In this document: positions 8,743 through 17,456 of the stretch, one piece after another
How the letters are laid out: every line of letters begins with the position of its first letter
Numbering within the stretch: position 1 is the first letter of the stretch
Assembly (NCBI GenBank): GCA_965198855.1
Contig: CBDAPZ010000002.1
Span: forward strand, 1,736,001-1,800,000
Length of the DNA stretch: 64,000 nt
Direction of reading: 5' to 3'
DNA from: BOG-908 sp965198855
GTDB lineage: Bacteria > Pseudomonadota > Alphaproteobacteria > Acetobacterales > Acetobacteraceae
Position numbers and translations under genes: made by a program
Notes under the pieces: generated by a model
What the model saw: only the letters and a program-made list of their open reading frames with translations
What the model was told of the DNA's origin: nothing
The model's database searches: none

Positions 8743-10367
8743 AACAGCCTTCCGCCGCCGGCAAGGATCTGCGCTCGACCTATGATTACATCATTGTTGG
8801 TGCAGGATCGTCGGGATGCGTGCTGGCCAATCGTCTCTCCGCGGACCCTGCTGTTTCGGTGCTGTTGGTAGAAAGCGGGCCGGACGATACCAGCCCGCTG
8901 ATCCGCATGCCGCGCGGAATCGGCAAGCTGCTGGCGCCCGGCAATCCCCATGTATGGAGCTACAGCGTCTCGCCCGGCGGCAATGCACCACCGGAGACAT
9001 GGTTGAAAGGCCGCACGGTAGGCGGGTCGAGTTCGATCAACGGTATGGTCTATGTGCGTGGCGCACCGCGCGACTACGACGGGTGGGAAGCCCTCGGCTG
9101 CACCGGCTGGGGTTGGCAGGAAATGGAAAAGCGTTTTGTGGCACTGGAGGATCACGCTCTTGGTCCGGCTGCATCGCGTGGTGTGGGGGGGGCTTTGCGC
9201 ATCAGCATGCATCCTTCCGGAGCGAAGTTGTGCGAGGCCGTGCTGGGCGCCGCGGCGCATATCGGCGCGCCGCGCTGCGCCGATATGAACGATGTAGAAA
9301 CCGTTGCGGCCGGGGGCATGGGTTATCAGCCAGTCACCACATTTCGTGGCAAGCGTTTCAGCGCTGCACGCGCCTTTCTCGCACCGGTACGCGGGCGCAA
9401 GAATCTCGACGTGATGACCGAGACCGACGTGTTGAACATCGTGTTTGCCGAACAGCAGGCGACCGGTGTGCGCCTACGCAACAAAACCGGGTTGCACATG
9501 GTGCAGGCCGCGCGCGAGGTGATCCTTTCCGCCGGCGCCATACAGACGCCCAAACTGTTGCAGCTTTCCGGCATCGGACCCGGCGCGCTGCTGCGCGGCT
9601 TCGGGATCGATGTTGTGGCCGCATCGGAAAATGTCGGCCGGAACTTGCGTGAGCACCGCTATCTTTTGACTCAATACCAGGTGAAAGGCGGCAGCCTGAA
9701 CAACATGCTGGGCGGGTTTGGCCTTGTGCGCTCGGCGATCGATTATCTGCTGCGGTCGAAGGGCGCGCTCACGCATGCGGCACATGAGGTAGGGGGCTTT
9801 GTGAAAACACGGCCCGGCCTGGATCACGCGGATGCGCAGATCGGCGTGGGGCTGTATTCGATGCATGCTTCGGAAAAAGGTGTGGCTATCGAAAAGGCAC
9901 CCGGCCTGACCATTCTCGGCTATTTCACAAACCCCGAGAGCCAGGGCGAGATCCGGATCCAGTCACCGGATCCGGATCATGCGCCGGCCATCAATGCCAA
10001 TCATTTTTCTGCCGAGATCGATCGTATCTCCGCGATTTCGCTGTTTCGCTGGTTGCGGCGCCTTGGCCAACAAAAACCGCTTGCGGACTGGATTGTGCAG
10101 GAAACGGCGCCGGGCCCTTCGATCGAAACAGATGATGACATTTTGACCAACGCGGTCTCGCTTGGTGGCACTTCGTTTCATGTCAGCGGCACCGCTCGCA
10201 TGGGATCGGATGCCTATTCGGTGCTCGACCCGCAATTACGTGTGCGTGGCGTCTCTGGATTGCGCGTTGTGGATACATCGATCATGCCGACGCTTGTCTC
10301 TGGCAACACGAATGCGCCTGCGATGGCGATCGGGCTGCGTGCGGCGGATTTGATCCTCGGAGGTTAG
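8736..10367 (+). CDS. GMC-family FAD-dependent alcohol oxidoreductase (choline dehydrogenase-like)
   Basis: 543 aa, full length for the family. The FAD-binding motif DYIIVGAGSSGCVLANRL is near residue 13, and the GMC signature GGSSSINGMVYVRG follows. The C-terminal active-site pair is His in GGTSFHVSGTARMG and Asn in SGNTNAPAMAIGLR. Such enzymes oxidise primary alcohols to aldehydes. The aldehyde dehydrogenase downstream would take the product to the acid, giving an alcohol-to-acid module. Confidence 0.92.
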   Translation: MLKQPSAAGKDLRSTYDYIIVGAGSSGCVLANRLSADPAVSVLLVESGPDDTSPLIRMPRGIGKLLAPGNPHVWSYSVSPGGNAPPETWLKGRTVGGSSSINGMVYVRGAPRDYDGWEALGCTGWGWQEMEKRFVALEDHALGPAASRGVGGALRISMHPSGAKLCEAVLGAAAHIGAPRCADMNDVETVAAGGMGYQPVTTFRGKRFSAARAFLAPVRGRKNLDVMTETDVLNIVFAEQQATGVRLRNKTGLHMVQAAREVILSAGAIQTPKLLQLSGIGPGALLRGFGIDVVAASENVGRNLREHRYLLTQYQVKGGSLNNMLGGFGLVRSAIDYLLRSKGALTHAAHEVGGFVKTRPGLDHADAQIGVGLYSMHASEKGVAIEKAPGLTILGYFTNPESQGEIRIQSPDPDHAPAINANHFSAEIDRISAISLFRWLRRLGQQKPLADWIVQETAPGPSIETDDDILTNAVSLGGTSFHVSGTARMGSDAYSVLDPQLRVRGVSGLRVVDTSIMPTLVSGNTNAPAMAIGLRAADLILGG

Positions 10368-10394
10368 GTTGGATCTGATCCGACACCCGATTTA

Positions 10395-10444
10395 AACGTC
10401 AAAGTTTCTTGCTTCTTTCTTCAAAAAAGAAGCGCTTTCTTTTT
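10395..10444. repeat. Single hairpin repeat, right-hand orientation
   Basis: GTCAAAGTTTCTTGC is followed by a GCTTCTTTCTTC / AAAAAAGAAGC hairpin. It lies between the GMC oxidoreductase and aldehyde dehydrogenase genes and belongs to the dispersed family. Confidence 0.8.
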
Positions 10445-10466
10445 GATTGCTGAAAGACCATTCCTA

Positions 10467-11957
10467 ATGGGCGTTCCCTTCACCGATATCTCAAAGCTCT
10501 ACATCAACGGCATCTGGGAAAAAGCCGAAGGCGGCACAGAAGACGTGCTGAACCCAGCCACCGAACAGGTCATCGGCCGCGCCCCGCTGGGCGACACGAA
10601 CGCTGCCCACGCCGCCATCGCCGCGGCACGACACGCCTTCGATCACGGTCCTTGGCCTCTGATGAAAATGGCAGAGCGCGCCGAGGCGCTGCGCCGGATG
10701 CATGCTGCCCTGCAGGCGCGCCGTGCGCAGATCGTCGCCCTCATCGTCGCCGAAGTCGGCTGTGCGCAAGGCATCACCAATGCCATGCAGGTGGATGCGC
10801 CGCTGACCCATCTGCTTTCGGCGCTCGACCACGCCACACGCGATCCGACAGTTCGGCTACCGGTGGAAATCACGCCCAATCCAATGGCTCCGGAGGGACC
10901 TCGCATCCTGGGCGGCACAACCGTCGTGCGGGAGCCGATTGGGGTCGTGGCCGGCATTACCGGCTATAATTTCCCGTTCCTGCTGAACCTAGCGAAGATC
11001 GTGCCGGCTTTGCTGGCTGGCAATACGCTGGTGCTGAAACCTTCGCCGTTCACGCCGTTTTCCGCCTTGCTGTTCGGCGATATCGCTACCGAGGCTGGCC
11101 TTCCGCCCGGCGTGCTCAACATCGTCACCGGCGGTGCCGATGTGGGCGGTGTGCTCACCACCGATCCCCGCGTCGATCTGGTGAGTTTTACCGGATCGGA
11201 AGCGGTGGGCATCGCGATCATGCAACAGGCAGCGCCGACCTTGAAGCGTGTGCATCTGGAACTTGGCGGAAAATCCGCCATGATCGTGCGCGCCGACGCG
11301 GATATCCAGCGCGCTGCCACCAGTGCTATCGCTATTCTTTCAGTCAATGCGGGGCAGGGCTGCGCATTGCTGACGCGCCTGGTCGTGCACAATGCTGTTC
11401 GCCGAGAATTCGTGCAGATCGCAAAGGCAGTGGCATCGCACTGGAAGATCGGCGATCCGGCCGATCCTTCCGTGCTGATGGGGCCGCTGATCCGTGAGGC
11501 GCAGCGAGCGAAGGTGGAGCGTTACATCCAGATCGGGCGTGATGAAGGTGCGTTGCTGGTGCATGGCGGCGGTCGGCCTGCCGGATTGTCGCGCGGATTT
11601 TTCACTGACATCACGCTTTTCGATGATGTGGATAACCGCATGGCGATCGCACAGGAGGAGATTTTTGGGCCTGTCGGTGTGGTGATCGGATTCGACGCCG
11701 ATGAGGAGGCGATCGCGATCGCCAACGATTCTCGCTATGGGCTAAATAGCGGCATCGAGACGGCTGATGCCGCTACTGGATACGAGATGGCTTTGCGCAT
11801 CAAGGCGGGGAGCGTGGCCCTGAATGGTGGCATGGGCAAGATGGCCTATGCGCCGATCGGCGGGTATAAGCGATCAGGGATCGGGCGCGAATATGGGCCA
11901 GATTGGCTCAGGGACTTCACAGAGGAGAAGTCGATCTTTTATCCGATGGGAAAGTAA
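10467..11957 (+). CDS. NAD(P)-dependent aldehyde dehydrogenase
   Basis: 496 aa. ALDH signatures are clear: the Glu motif LELGGKSAM and the catalytic Cys in NAGQGCALL (GQGC), plus GNTLVLKPSPFTP, IFGPVGVV and a C-terminal GYKRSGIGRE. It converts an aldehyde to a carboxylic acid. An in-frame TTG at 10443 lies inside the repeat, so the ATG at 10467 (MGVPFTDISKLYING) is chosen. Its place after the GMC alcohol oxidase suggests sequential oxidation. Confidence 0.93.
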   Translation: MGVPFTDISKLYINGIWEKAEGGTEDVLNPATEQVIGRAPLGDTNAAHAAIAAARHAFDHGPWPLMKMAERAEALRRMHAALQARRAQIVALIVAEVGCAQGITNAMQVDAPLTHLLSALDHATRDPTVRLPVEITPNPMAPEGPRILGGTTVVREPIGVVAGITGYNFPFLLNLAKIVPALLAGNTLVLKPSPFTPFSALLFGDIATEAGLPPGVLNIVTGGADVGGVLTTDPRVDLVSFTGSEAVGIAIMQQAAPTLKRVHLELGGKSAMIVRADADIQRAATSAIAILSVNAGQGCALLTRLVVHNAVRREFVQIAKAVASHWKIGDPADPSVLMGPLIREAQRAKVERYIQIGRDEGALLVHGGGRPAGLSRGFFTDITLFDDVDNRMAIAQEEIFGPVGVVIGFDADEEAIAIANDSRYGLNSGIETADAATGYEMALRIKAGSVALNGGMGKMAYAPIGGYKRSGIGREYGPDWLRDFTEEKSIFYPMGK

Positions 11958-11959
11958 GA

Positions 11960-12003
11960 CGTTATTTTTTAAACAAAAGAAGCAAACGACTTTTACGTTT
12001 CGT
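11960..12003. repeat. Decayed single hairpin repeat
   Basis: TTATTTTTTAAACAAAAGAAGC followed by AAACGACTTTTACG resembles the left-hand repeat unit, but the hairpin arms no longer pair well. Located immediately after the aldehyde dehydrogenase stop. Confidence 0.55.
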
Positions 12004-12005
12004 GG

Positions 12006-12030
12006 GTCGCGCGTTGTGGCAACGCGCGAC
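12006..12030. terminator. Strong hairpin terminator between convergent genes
   Basis: A perfect 11-bp stem (GTCGCGCGTTG / CAACGCGCGAC) with a 3-nt loop is followed on the plus strand by TTTGCTTT. It would end the aldehyde dehydrogenase transcript and lies just past the end of the opposing CMD-family gene. Confidence 0.75.
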
Positions 12031-12037
12031 TTTGCTT

Positions 12038-12433
12038 TCAGACGGGTTTCATGCCCTTTGCGCGCTCTTTCGCTAGCCCGATGCCCTGAAACAAGGCTGT
12101 CGTATTTCCGGCGCCTGCGTAGAACGTCATAAGCAGAGGAATCTCCTGCAGCTGTTCCTCGGTCAGTTCACCGTTCACGATCGCTCCGGCGACTTGTATG
12201 GCAATGAGATCGGATCGTCCGAGCATCGTCGTGGCGCCAATCACGAGCAGGCGTTTGTCCCGCATCGACAAACCGGGTCGCGACCAGATATCGGCAAAAA
12301 GATGCCGTACCGTCTCGCTGACATAAGGCGAGTTCTCTAGGCCCTCCATCATCTTCGACGCGCCGGCGCCATAAACCTGGTCCACTATGCCGAGACCCTT
12401 CTCCCAGCTCTCGTCGATCGTTCCTTCCGCCAT
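12038..12433 (-). CDS. Carboxymuconolactone decarboxylase (CMD) family protein
   Basis: 131 aa small helical protein. The start at 12433 has a GGAG site 7 bp upstream. The segment GLSMRDKRLLVIGATTMLGR and the later FYAGAGNTTALFQGI are typical of the CMD fold. No CxxC is present, so it is not an AhpD-type peroxidase. The family includes gamma-carboxymuconolactone decarboxylase, but most members have no known reaction. Last gene of the minus-strand operon VOC, phosphatase, HIBADH-like, CMD. Confidence 0.8.
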   Translation of the reverse strand: MAEGTIDESWEKGLGIVDQVYGAGASKMMEGLENSPYVSETVRHLFADIWSRPGLSMRDKRLLVIGATTMLGRSDLIAIQVAGAIVNGELTEEQLQEIPLLMTFYAGAGNTTALFQGIGLAKERAKGMKPV

Positions 12434-12443
12434 GTTCGTGCTC

Positions 12444-13280
12444 CTATATTTCTGCCAAACCCACCGTCGCCCGATCCGTCGAGCGCGTGAGCTCCACGAG
12501 CGGCAAAGCAATCTTCAGCGTCTTGCCGAGATCGAGCGCTGCATCAAGGTCCTTGTTCATCAGGCCACGCGTATATTCACGCAGCTTCGCCTCCTCGGCA
12601 TCGGTCGCTGGGTCCTTAGGCCGGCCCACGAGCATCATCGGGCCGCCCACGCCGTCGGAGCTGTCCTCGATCACCTGCGTGAGCTGTCGCACATCGACGC
12701 CAGCCGCACGCGCCAACATCGCAGCTTCGTATCCTGCGCGCAGGCAGCCATAGACGACCACGTTGCGCGCAATCTTCGCCGCCATGCCCGCGCCGGGACC
12801 ACCCATCAGCGCTACCGACTTCGCAAATCCTTCGAGCGAGGGTCGCACACGTTGAAATATCTCTGGGTCGGCGCCCACCAGGCAAATCAATCCGTTTTGC
12901 CGTGCTCTCGGGCCGCCTGTAACACCGCTATCGACAAGCCCTACGCCTGCCGCATCGGTTAGTTTTCGTATGCTGGTCAGATCGGTTATCGATACGGTTG
13001 CCAATAGAACAACATCGAGGCCAGGTCGCGCTTGCGACAAAATACCGTCGGGGCCGGACAGCGCATCGATGGTTTGCTTGGCATCGACTACCGCGATCAG
13101 CACCACATCGCATTGCCGCGCGACTTCGGCGGCAGAAGATGCGACGGCCGGAACACCTTCAAGTCCTTCCGAAGCTTCCTTGCGGACATCATAGACGGCA
13201 CCGAGCAAACCGGCCCGCGCAAGGCAGATGGCGACCCCGCTGCCGATGACGCCAAGTCCGATAACGCCTGCCTTTGTCAT
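12444..13280 (-). CDS. 3-hydroxyisobutyrate dehydrogenase-like NAD(P) oxidoreductase
   Basis: 278 aa beta-hydroxyacid dehydrogenase family. The start at 13280 has GGAGA upstream. The Rossmann loop GVIGLGVIGSG is at the N-terminus, the substrate-binding Ser is in DSGVTGGPRA, and the catalytic Lys is in GAGMAAKIARN. It would oxidise a beta-hydroxy acid or reduce a semialdehyde. It is 10 bp upstream of the CMD gene in the same operon. Confidence 0.85.
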   Translation of the reverse strand: MTKAGVIGLGVIGSGVAICLARAGLLGAVYDVRKEASEGLEGVPAVASSAAEVARQCDVVLIAVVDAKQTIDALSGPDGILSQARPGLDVVLLATVSITDLTSIRKLTDAAGVGLVDSGVTGGPRARQNGLICLVGADPEIFQRVRPSLEGFAKSVALMGGPGAGMAAKIARNVVVYGCLRAGYEAAMLARAAGVDVRQLTQVIEDSSDGVGGPMMLVGRPKDPATDAEEAKLREYTRGLMNKDLDAALDLGKTLKIALPLVELTRSTDRATVGLAEI

Positions 13281-13291
13281 GCTGCTCTCCT

Positions 13292-14092
13292 TCACTCTGT
13301 AATGGCCGCGACTGCGCGTTCCTCGTAGCAATCTTCTACCAGGATGGCGTCGCGAAAAGCTGCGAGCTGCAGGGTGTCAATGCCCGCAGCCTTCGCATAG
13401 GCGTCGATCGATCCCCAGTGTGCGTCTATCGAGTCGAGCGCCGCATCGAGAAACTCCGGGAACACGCCGATCATCGTGGCGATCGTGGCTTCGCTCGGCA
13501 CAAAGCCAAACGTTTTCTGGAACGCATCGGCGACCGATCCGCCTATCCGAAGATTTTTTCCGAACACATCGGAACGGAGGTAATCGGCCACGATGGTGTC
13601 GTGTTGCACGCCCAGCATTTTCAGCAATATGGCCACCAATACGCCAGTCCTGTCCTTGCCGGCCGTGCAATGCAAAAGAGCAGGCAATTCGCCTGCCGCA
13701 AACGTACTGATCAGCGTCTGCAAGTGAGGCTGCAACGCGCCGGGAATGGCGCTATAATTCAGCTTCATTGCCGCCCGTGCACCTTCCGCGGAGGGGTCGT
13801 GTCTCAGGGCGCCCCAGCCTTCGTTGGTCTCCGTGCGCAGATCATTTGTGATGTCGAGATTGAGCACGCGTGCGGAATCGGTCCAGTCATTAGGCGCTGC
13901 TTGCCGTTCGACATCCGCGCGTAGGTCGCAGATCAGGCTGAAATCCAGCTCCAGAAGCTCCTTGCGATGTTCGGCTGCAAAACTCGCCGGCCCCTCGGAG
14001 CGGTAGAGCACGCCGAAGCGCACATGGCGGCCGCCATCTGCCGGCAGGCCGCCGAGATCGCGGAAATTGAGGCGCGAAAGATGCTCGGTCAT
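13292..14092 (-). CDS. Tyrosine phosphatase-fold protein (HCxxGxxR motif)
   Basis: 266 aa. The start at 14092 has AGGA upstream. The signature loop HCTAGKDRTG contains Cys142 and Arg148, as in bacterial phosphatases that dephosphorylate phosphotyrosine or phosphoinositides. Other family features are visible: RDLGGLPADGGR near the N-terminus and RSEGPASF. It lies between the VOC gene and the HIBADH-like gene in a metabolic operon, an unexpected place for a signalling phosphatase. It might act on a small phosphorylated metabolite (inference). Confidence 0.85.
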   Translation of the reverse strand: MTEHLSRLNFRDLGGLPADGGRHVRFGVLYRSEGPASFAAEHRKELLELDFSLICDLRADVERQAAPNDWTDSARVLNLDITNDLRTETNEGWGALRHDPSAEGARAAMKLNYSAIPGALQPHLQTLISTFAAGELPALLHCTAGKDRTGVLVAILLKMLGVQHDTIVADYLRSDVFGKNLRIGGSVADAFQKTFGFVPSEATIATMIGVFPEFLDAALDSIDAHWGSIDAYAKAAGIDTLQLAAFRDAILVEDCYEERAVAAITE

Positions 14093-14105
14093 GCAGCGTT
14101 CCTGC

Positions 14106-14618
14106 CTAGGCAAGCGGAGGCGGGAAACGTGGCACGGCGGCGTGCATTTGGCCAAGAAGATCCGGTGACATCCAGACGTGTTCGACATAGTGGCCAATAT
14201 GGGCACGTTCGTCGGTATAGAAGTATCTCAGCATGTCGCCCATTTCGCCGCGAAAGACAATCTTGTGCTTCTCGGTATCGATGGAGGCCGCGTGCGCGTG
14301 CCAATTGTCCAGGGAACCATCGATGCGGATCGCCACGTGATGGAATTTCACGTGCAGCCCTGGTGAGTCTGGGAGCACCTCTTTGAACAGTGCATCTTGC
14401 CCTCCTACAGGCTCGATCAGCTCGATCTCCACGCCATTCACATTGGCAAGCGCGATACGCAATTGCGGATCATCGGCGGAGGCCGCATTCGTGCCAACGT
14501 TGGTGAACACGAAAAATCCTGGCGCCTGATAGGTGCGCTCGAACAGGGCGATGGCCTGGTCCAGGTCGTTAGTTATGTAGGCCAGTTGTTGATGATGGGC
14601 GTTGATGCGCGCGAACAT
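14106..14618 (-). CDS. VOC-family (glyoxalase/dioxygenase fold) protein
   Basis: 170 aa. It shows the vicinal oxygen chelate pattern: NAHHQQLAYITNDLDQAIA at the N-terminus and a second half with KFHHVAIRIDG. An ATG at 14630 is also possible; 14618 is chosen because AGG lies 6 bp upstream and a shared operator then sits 56 bp upstream. VOC proteins use a metal to act on diols, catechols, glutathione adducts or methylmalonyl-CoA; which applies here is not visible. First gene of the operon ending with CMD. Confidence 0.78.
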   Translation of the reverse strand: MFARINAHHQQLAYITNDLDQAIALFERTYQAPGFFVFTNVGTNAASADDPQLRIALANVNGVEIELIEPVGGQDALFKEVLPDSPGLHVKFHHVAIRIDGSLDNWHAHAASIDTEKHKIVFRGEMGDMLRYFYTDERAHIGHYVEHVWMSPDLLGQMHAAVPRFPPPLA

Positions 14619-14674
14619 GGCAACCTGCATATATCTGCCGAGGCACGCTCTATCGGCGCACGCGACGGGGCAAC

Positions 14675-14690
14675 CCTACCGGATGGCGGG
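14675..14690. promoter_or_regulatory. Candidate operator of the shared palindrome family (CCTACC-GGAT-GGCGGG)
   Basis: The left half is perfect; the right half keeps 4 of 6 positions. It lies 56 bp upstream of the VOC operon start, matching the usual distance. A further half-site (TCTATC) is at 14649. Confidence 0.5.
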
Positions 14691-14702
14691 CGCTCAGGTC
14701 TC

Positions 14703-15488
14703 TTAGTTGGCCGAGAACTTGCCACCGTCGATGACCAACGTATCGCCCGTATGGTAGCGGGCGGCGTCGCTGGCCAGATAGACGACGGCACCTTCGAGAT
14801 CCTCCGGCGTGCCGGCGCGGCCAAGCGGGGTTTTCGCTTCTACGGCGGCGGTGATGGCGGCGCCGATCGCGGGATCCGCGAGCGTCATTTCCGTATGGAT
14901 GAAGCCGGGCGCAATGACATTGCTGCGGATGCCGTAAGGTCCAAGCTCGGCTGCGAGCGTTTTTGAAAGCGAATTCAGCGCTCCTTTGGCAATCGCGTAA
15001 TGCGCCATGGTCGGAACGCCCTGGAAGATCGACCCGCTGCCGCAGATGATCAGGGAGCCGCCGGCATCGCCGGCCTTCGCGCGGGCAACCATGTGCCTCG
15101 AAGCCTCGCGCAGCGTGAACACCGCCCCGTGCAGGTTCACATCAAGCAAGGCACGATAGATGTCGCTGTTCATCTCGGGGAAGGGGACCTGGCTGGCAAT
15201 GCCGGCATTGGCCACCACGATATCGAGCCGCCCCAGCGCCTCGACGGCGGCATCTACGCCCTCAGCTACCGCACGCTCGTCCCGCACATCGAGTGCCCGC
15301 GAAACCACCTGGCCACCGTAATCGGAAAGTCTCGCGACAGCCTCCGCATTGCGGTCCTCTCGCCGTCCCCAGATCACCACATCGGCGCCTGCACGCGCCA
15401 AACCCCGGGCGAAGCCGAACCCGATTCCCGAATTGGCGCCGGTCACCAAAGCGACCTTGCCGGTGAGGTCGAACGGATGTGCAGGCAT
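14703..15488 (-). CDS. SDR-family oxidoreductase
   Basis: 261 aa. The start at 15488 follows a GGAG site; the longer frame upstream is antisense to the sulfotransferase. Motifs: GANSGIGFGFARG, NAGIA, ICGSGS with the catalytic Ser, and YAIAK, ending in HTGDTLVIDGGKF. It acts on an alcohol/ketone with NAD(P). It is divergent from the second sulfotransferase, and the shared region holds a candidate operator. Confidence 0.9.
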   Translation of the reverse strand: MPAHPFDLTGKVALVTGANSGIGFGFARGLARAGADVVIWGRREDRNAEAVARLSDYGGQVVSRALDVRDERAVAEGVDAAVEALGRLDIVVANAGIASQVPFPEMNSDIYRALLDVNLHGAVFTLREASRHMVARAKAGDAGGSLIICGSGSIFQGVPTMAHYAIAKGALNSLSKTLAAELGPYGIRSNVIAPGFIHTEMTLADPAIGAAITAAVEAKTPLGRAGTPEDLEGAVVYLASDAARYHTGDTLVIDGGKFSAN

Positions 15489-15565
15489 GCGCGTGCTCCT
15501 GTGGCCGCAGTGCGGCAGAAATATTGGGCGGTTTGCCAAACTGCTATCGGCGGCGGCAGTGCAAT

Positions 15566-15581
15566 CCTTCCCGCGGATAGG
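15566..15581. promoter_or_regulatory. Candidate operator of the shared palindrome family (CCTTCC-CGCG-GATAGG)
   Basis: It lies midway in the divergent region between the SDR (minus) and sulfotransferase (plus) genes, about 77 bp from each start. The right half is perfect. An extra CTATC half-site lies at 15544. Confidence 0.6.
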
Positions 15582-15657
15582 ACCTGTCCGGGCAAGGCAG
15601 AGAGAGCTTGCGCGGGCATCGCACGGCACTGTCTCGCGTGCAGGGGAGAACTGGTCG

Positions 15658-16926
15658 ATGAGTAAGCCGGATGGGTCGGGCGGCAGGATCGAACTGACCG
15701 ATTTACGCGCGCCTGTATTGACCGATATCCAGCAAGGCGCCTTGCTGGCCGCAGCCGCACATCCTGTCACACTCGCGCCCGAAGCGGTTCTGCAGGCTGC
15801 ACAAGCCGAGACCGGGCTCTCGGATTTCGGCGCCGACGACTTCCGTCCACGCCTTGCCGTATGGCTCCGCGCGATCGACGAGGACAGCAACGCATCCGCC
15901 GTCACCAGGGCCAATCTCTTCCAGATGACGGTGCGCCTCGCTGCCACCCGGCTGCGCCTGGAGGACTACGTCAAGCGTCATCCGGATTGCCTCGATCTGC
16001 CGATCGAACGCCCGATCATCGTCGCCGGCTTGCCGCGCTCCGGCACCACCTATCTGCTGGAAATGCTGGGCGCGGATCGCCGCCTGCGTTCTTTGCCATG
16101 GTGGGAGGCCACCGCTCCCATCCCCGCACCCGGCGACGAACCGACCCAAGCCAACCCCAATCCACGCTACACCAGATCTGCGGCAGGCTGGCAGGGCTAC
16201 GAAGCCGTGCTACCTTACATGAAATACATGCATTCATTTTCCGCTGATCACATCAGCGAGGATATCGAACTGCAAGCGCTCGACTTTTCATCCTACCTGA
16301 TCGAGTGGCTGGCCCACGTCCCGCGCTGGCGCGACTACTATCTGGCACAGGACCAAAGCGGCCCGTACGCCTATCTGCGTCGCGCCATGCAGGTACTCAC
16401 GCATATACGCGGCCCCGCACGTTGGGTGATCAAATGCCCCCAGCACATGGAACAACTTCCCGTGCTATACAAGACCTTTCCGGATGCGATCTTTGTCCTG
16501 ACCCATCGTGACCCGGTGGGATCTATCCGGTCCGCCATGACCATGTCGCTCTACGCCGGCCGTATCCTGCGCCAACGCGTCGATCCCGCCGAACCACTGG
16601 GCTACTGGCCCGACCGCTACGAGCGGCTGCTGCGGGCTTGCGTGCGCGATCATGACGTGCTCCCCGCCGCGCAAACCCTGGACCTCTATTTTCATGATTG
16701 GATCAGCAAGCCGGAGCCGGTGCTGCAGGAAATCTACCGCCTTGCCGGCCTTGGGCTAGACGACCGGACGCTGGAAGCGATGCGCGGAGTTGCCGCCGAA
16801 GGTGGCAGCGCAAACGGCAAGCTGGTCTATAATCTTGAGCGCGATTTCGGCGTTTCGGCGCAAGCTCTCAGAGAAAAATTCGGCTTCTACTTCGACCGCT
16901 TTCCGGTAAGGGTGGAAGTGGCGTGA
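15658..16926 (+). CDS. PAPS-type sulfotransferase family protein (second copy)
   Basis: 422 aa. The ATG at 15658 follows a GGGGAGA site; the longer frame back to 15349 overlaps the divergent SDR and is rejected. The sulfate-donor motif IVAGLPRSGTTYLLEMLG is near residue 120, and LTHRDPVGSIRSAM matches the 3'-phosphate-binding region. It is a paralog of the gene at 6.7-7.8 kb. The stop overlaps the GTG of the next gene by 4 bp. Whether it truly sulfonates a pathway intermediate is unproven. Confidence 0.83.
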   Translation: MSKPDGSGGRIELTDLRAPVLTDIQQGALLAAAAHPVTLAPEAVLQAAQAETGLSDFGADDFRPRLAVWLRAIDEDSNASAVTRANLFQMTVRLAATRLRLEDYVKRHPDCLDLPIERPIIVAGLPRSGTTYLLEMLGADRRLRSLPWWEATAPIPAPGDEPTQANPNPRYTRSAAGWQGYEAVLPYMKYMHSFSADHISEDIELQALDFSSYLIEWLAHVPRWRDYYLAQDQSGPYAYLRRAMQVLTHIRGPARWVIKCPQHMEQLPVLYKTFPDAIFVLTHRDPVGSIRSAMTMSLYAGRILRQRVDPAEPLGYWPDRYERLLRACVRDHDVLPAAQTLDLYFHDWISKPEPVLQEIYRLAGLGLDDRTLEAMRGVAAEGGSANGKLVYNLERDFGVSAQALREKFGFYFDRFPVRVEVA

Positions 16927-17345
16927 TCCTCGCCGAGGATGAGCGCGCTATTATCGCGGTGCTGCTGCGCTATGCAACAGGTATCGATCGTCGCGATTGG
17001 GCGCTGTTCGGCACCTGCTTCACTGAGGATTTTACCGGCACTTATCCAGGCTTCGGCACCTGGCACGGCGCCGATGCCATCACCGACTTTATGCGCACTG
17101 CTCACGAAAATCTGGGCGCCACCTTACATCGTATGAGCAACTTCGTCATCGAACGCAACGGCGACACCACGACCGCGCGAAGCTATGTCGACGCAATTCT
17201 GCTGCCGCTGGCCGAAACAAGCGAGGCGCATAATGCACTCGGGCTATATGACGACGTGTTCGTAAGTGGAGCCACAGGTTGGCGGATAGCGCGGCGGCAT
17301 TTTACCGCAATAAAATCAGCTAAGAAGAAAGGCCTTCTTTTTTGA
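16923..17345 (+). CDS. SnoaL/NTF2-like small protein
   Basis: 140 aa alpha+beta cone-fold protein. It has a GTG start in a 4-bp GTGA overlap with the sulfotransferase. Typical features are the N-terminal helix (DERAIIAVLLRYATGIDRRD), the FTEDF segment and a C-terminal W-R-I-A-R-R-H-F strand. Members act as isomerases, cyclases, hydratases or binding proteins. The last residues (KSAKKKGLLF) come from a hairpin repeat, so the natural C-terminus has probably been altered. One of four NTF2-like genes here. Confidence 0.78.
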   Translation: MILAEDERAIIAVLLRYATGIDRRDWALFGTCFTEDFTGTYPGFGTWHGADAITDFMRTAHENLGATLHRMSNFVIERNGDTTTARSYVDAILLPLAETSEAHNALGLYDDVFVSGATGWRIARRHFTAIKSAKKKGLLF

Positions 17346-17370
17346 AAAAGGAAGCGAAAACGTTTTGAAA
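17325..17370. repeat. Single hairpin repeat overlapping a gene end
   Basis: CCTTCTTTTTTG / AAAAAGGAAGC plus AAAACGTTTTG, left-hand orientation, overlaps the last codons and stop of the SnoaL-like gene. Confidence 0.75.
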
Positions 17371-17456
17371 GCTGTCGCGGCCTAAGGGGCGGCGTACGCC
17401 TGTCATTGGGAAGGTGTGGGCTCGACTTAAGACGCTTCACTCACATAAACGACCTT

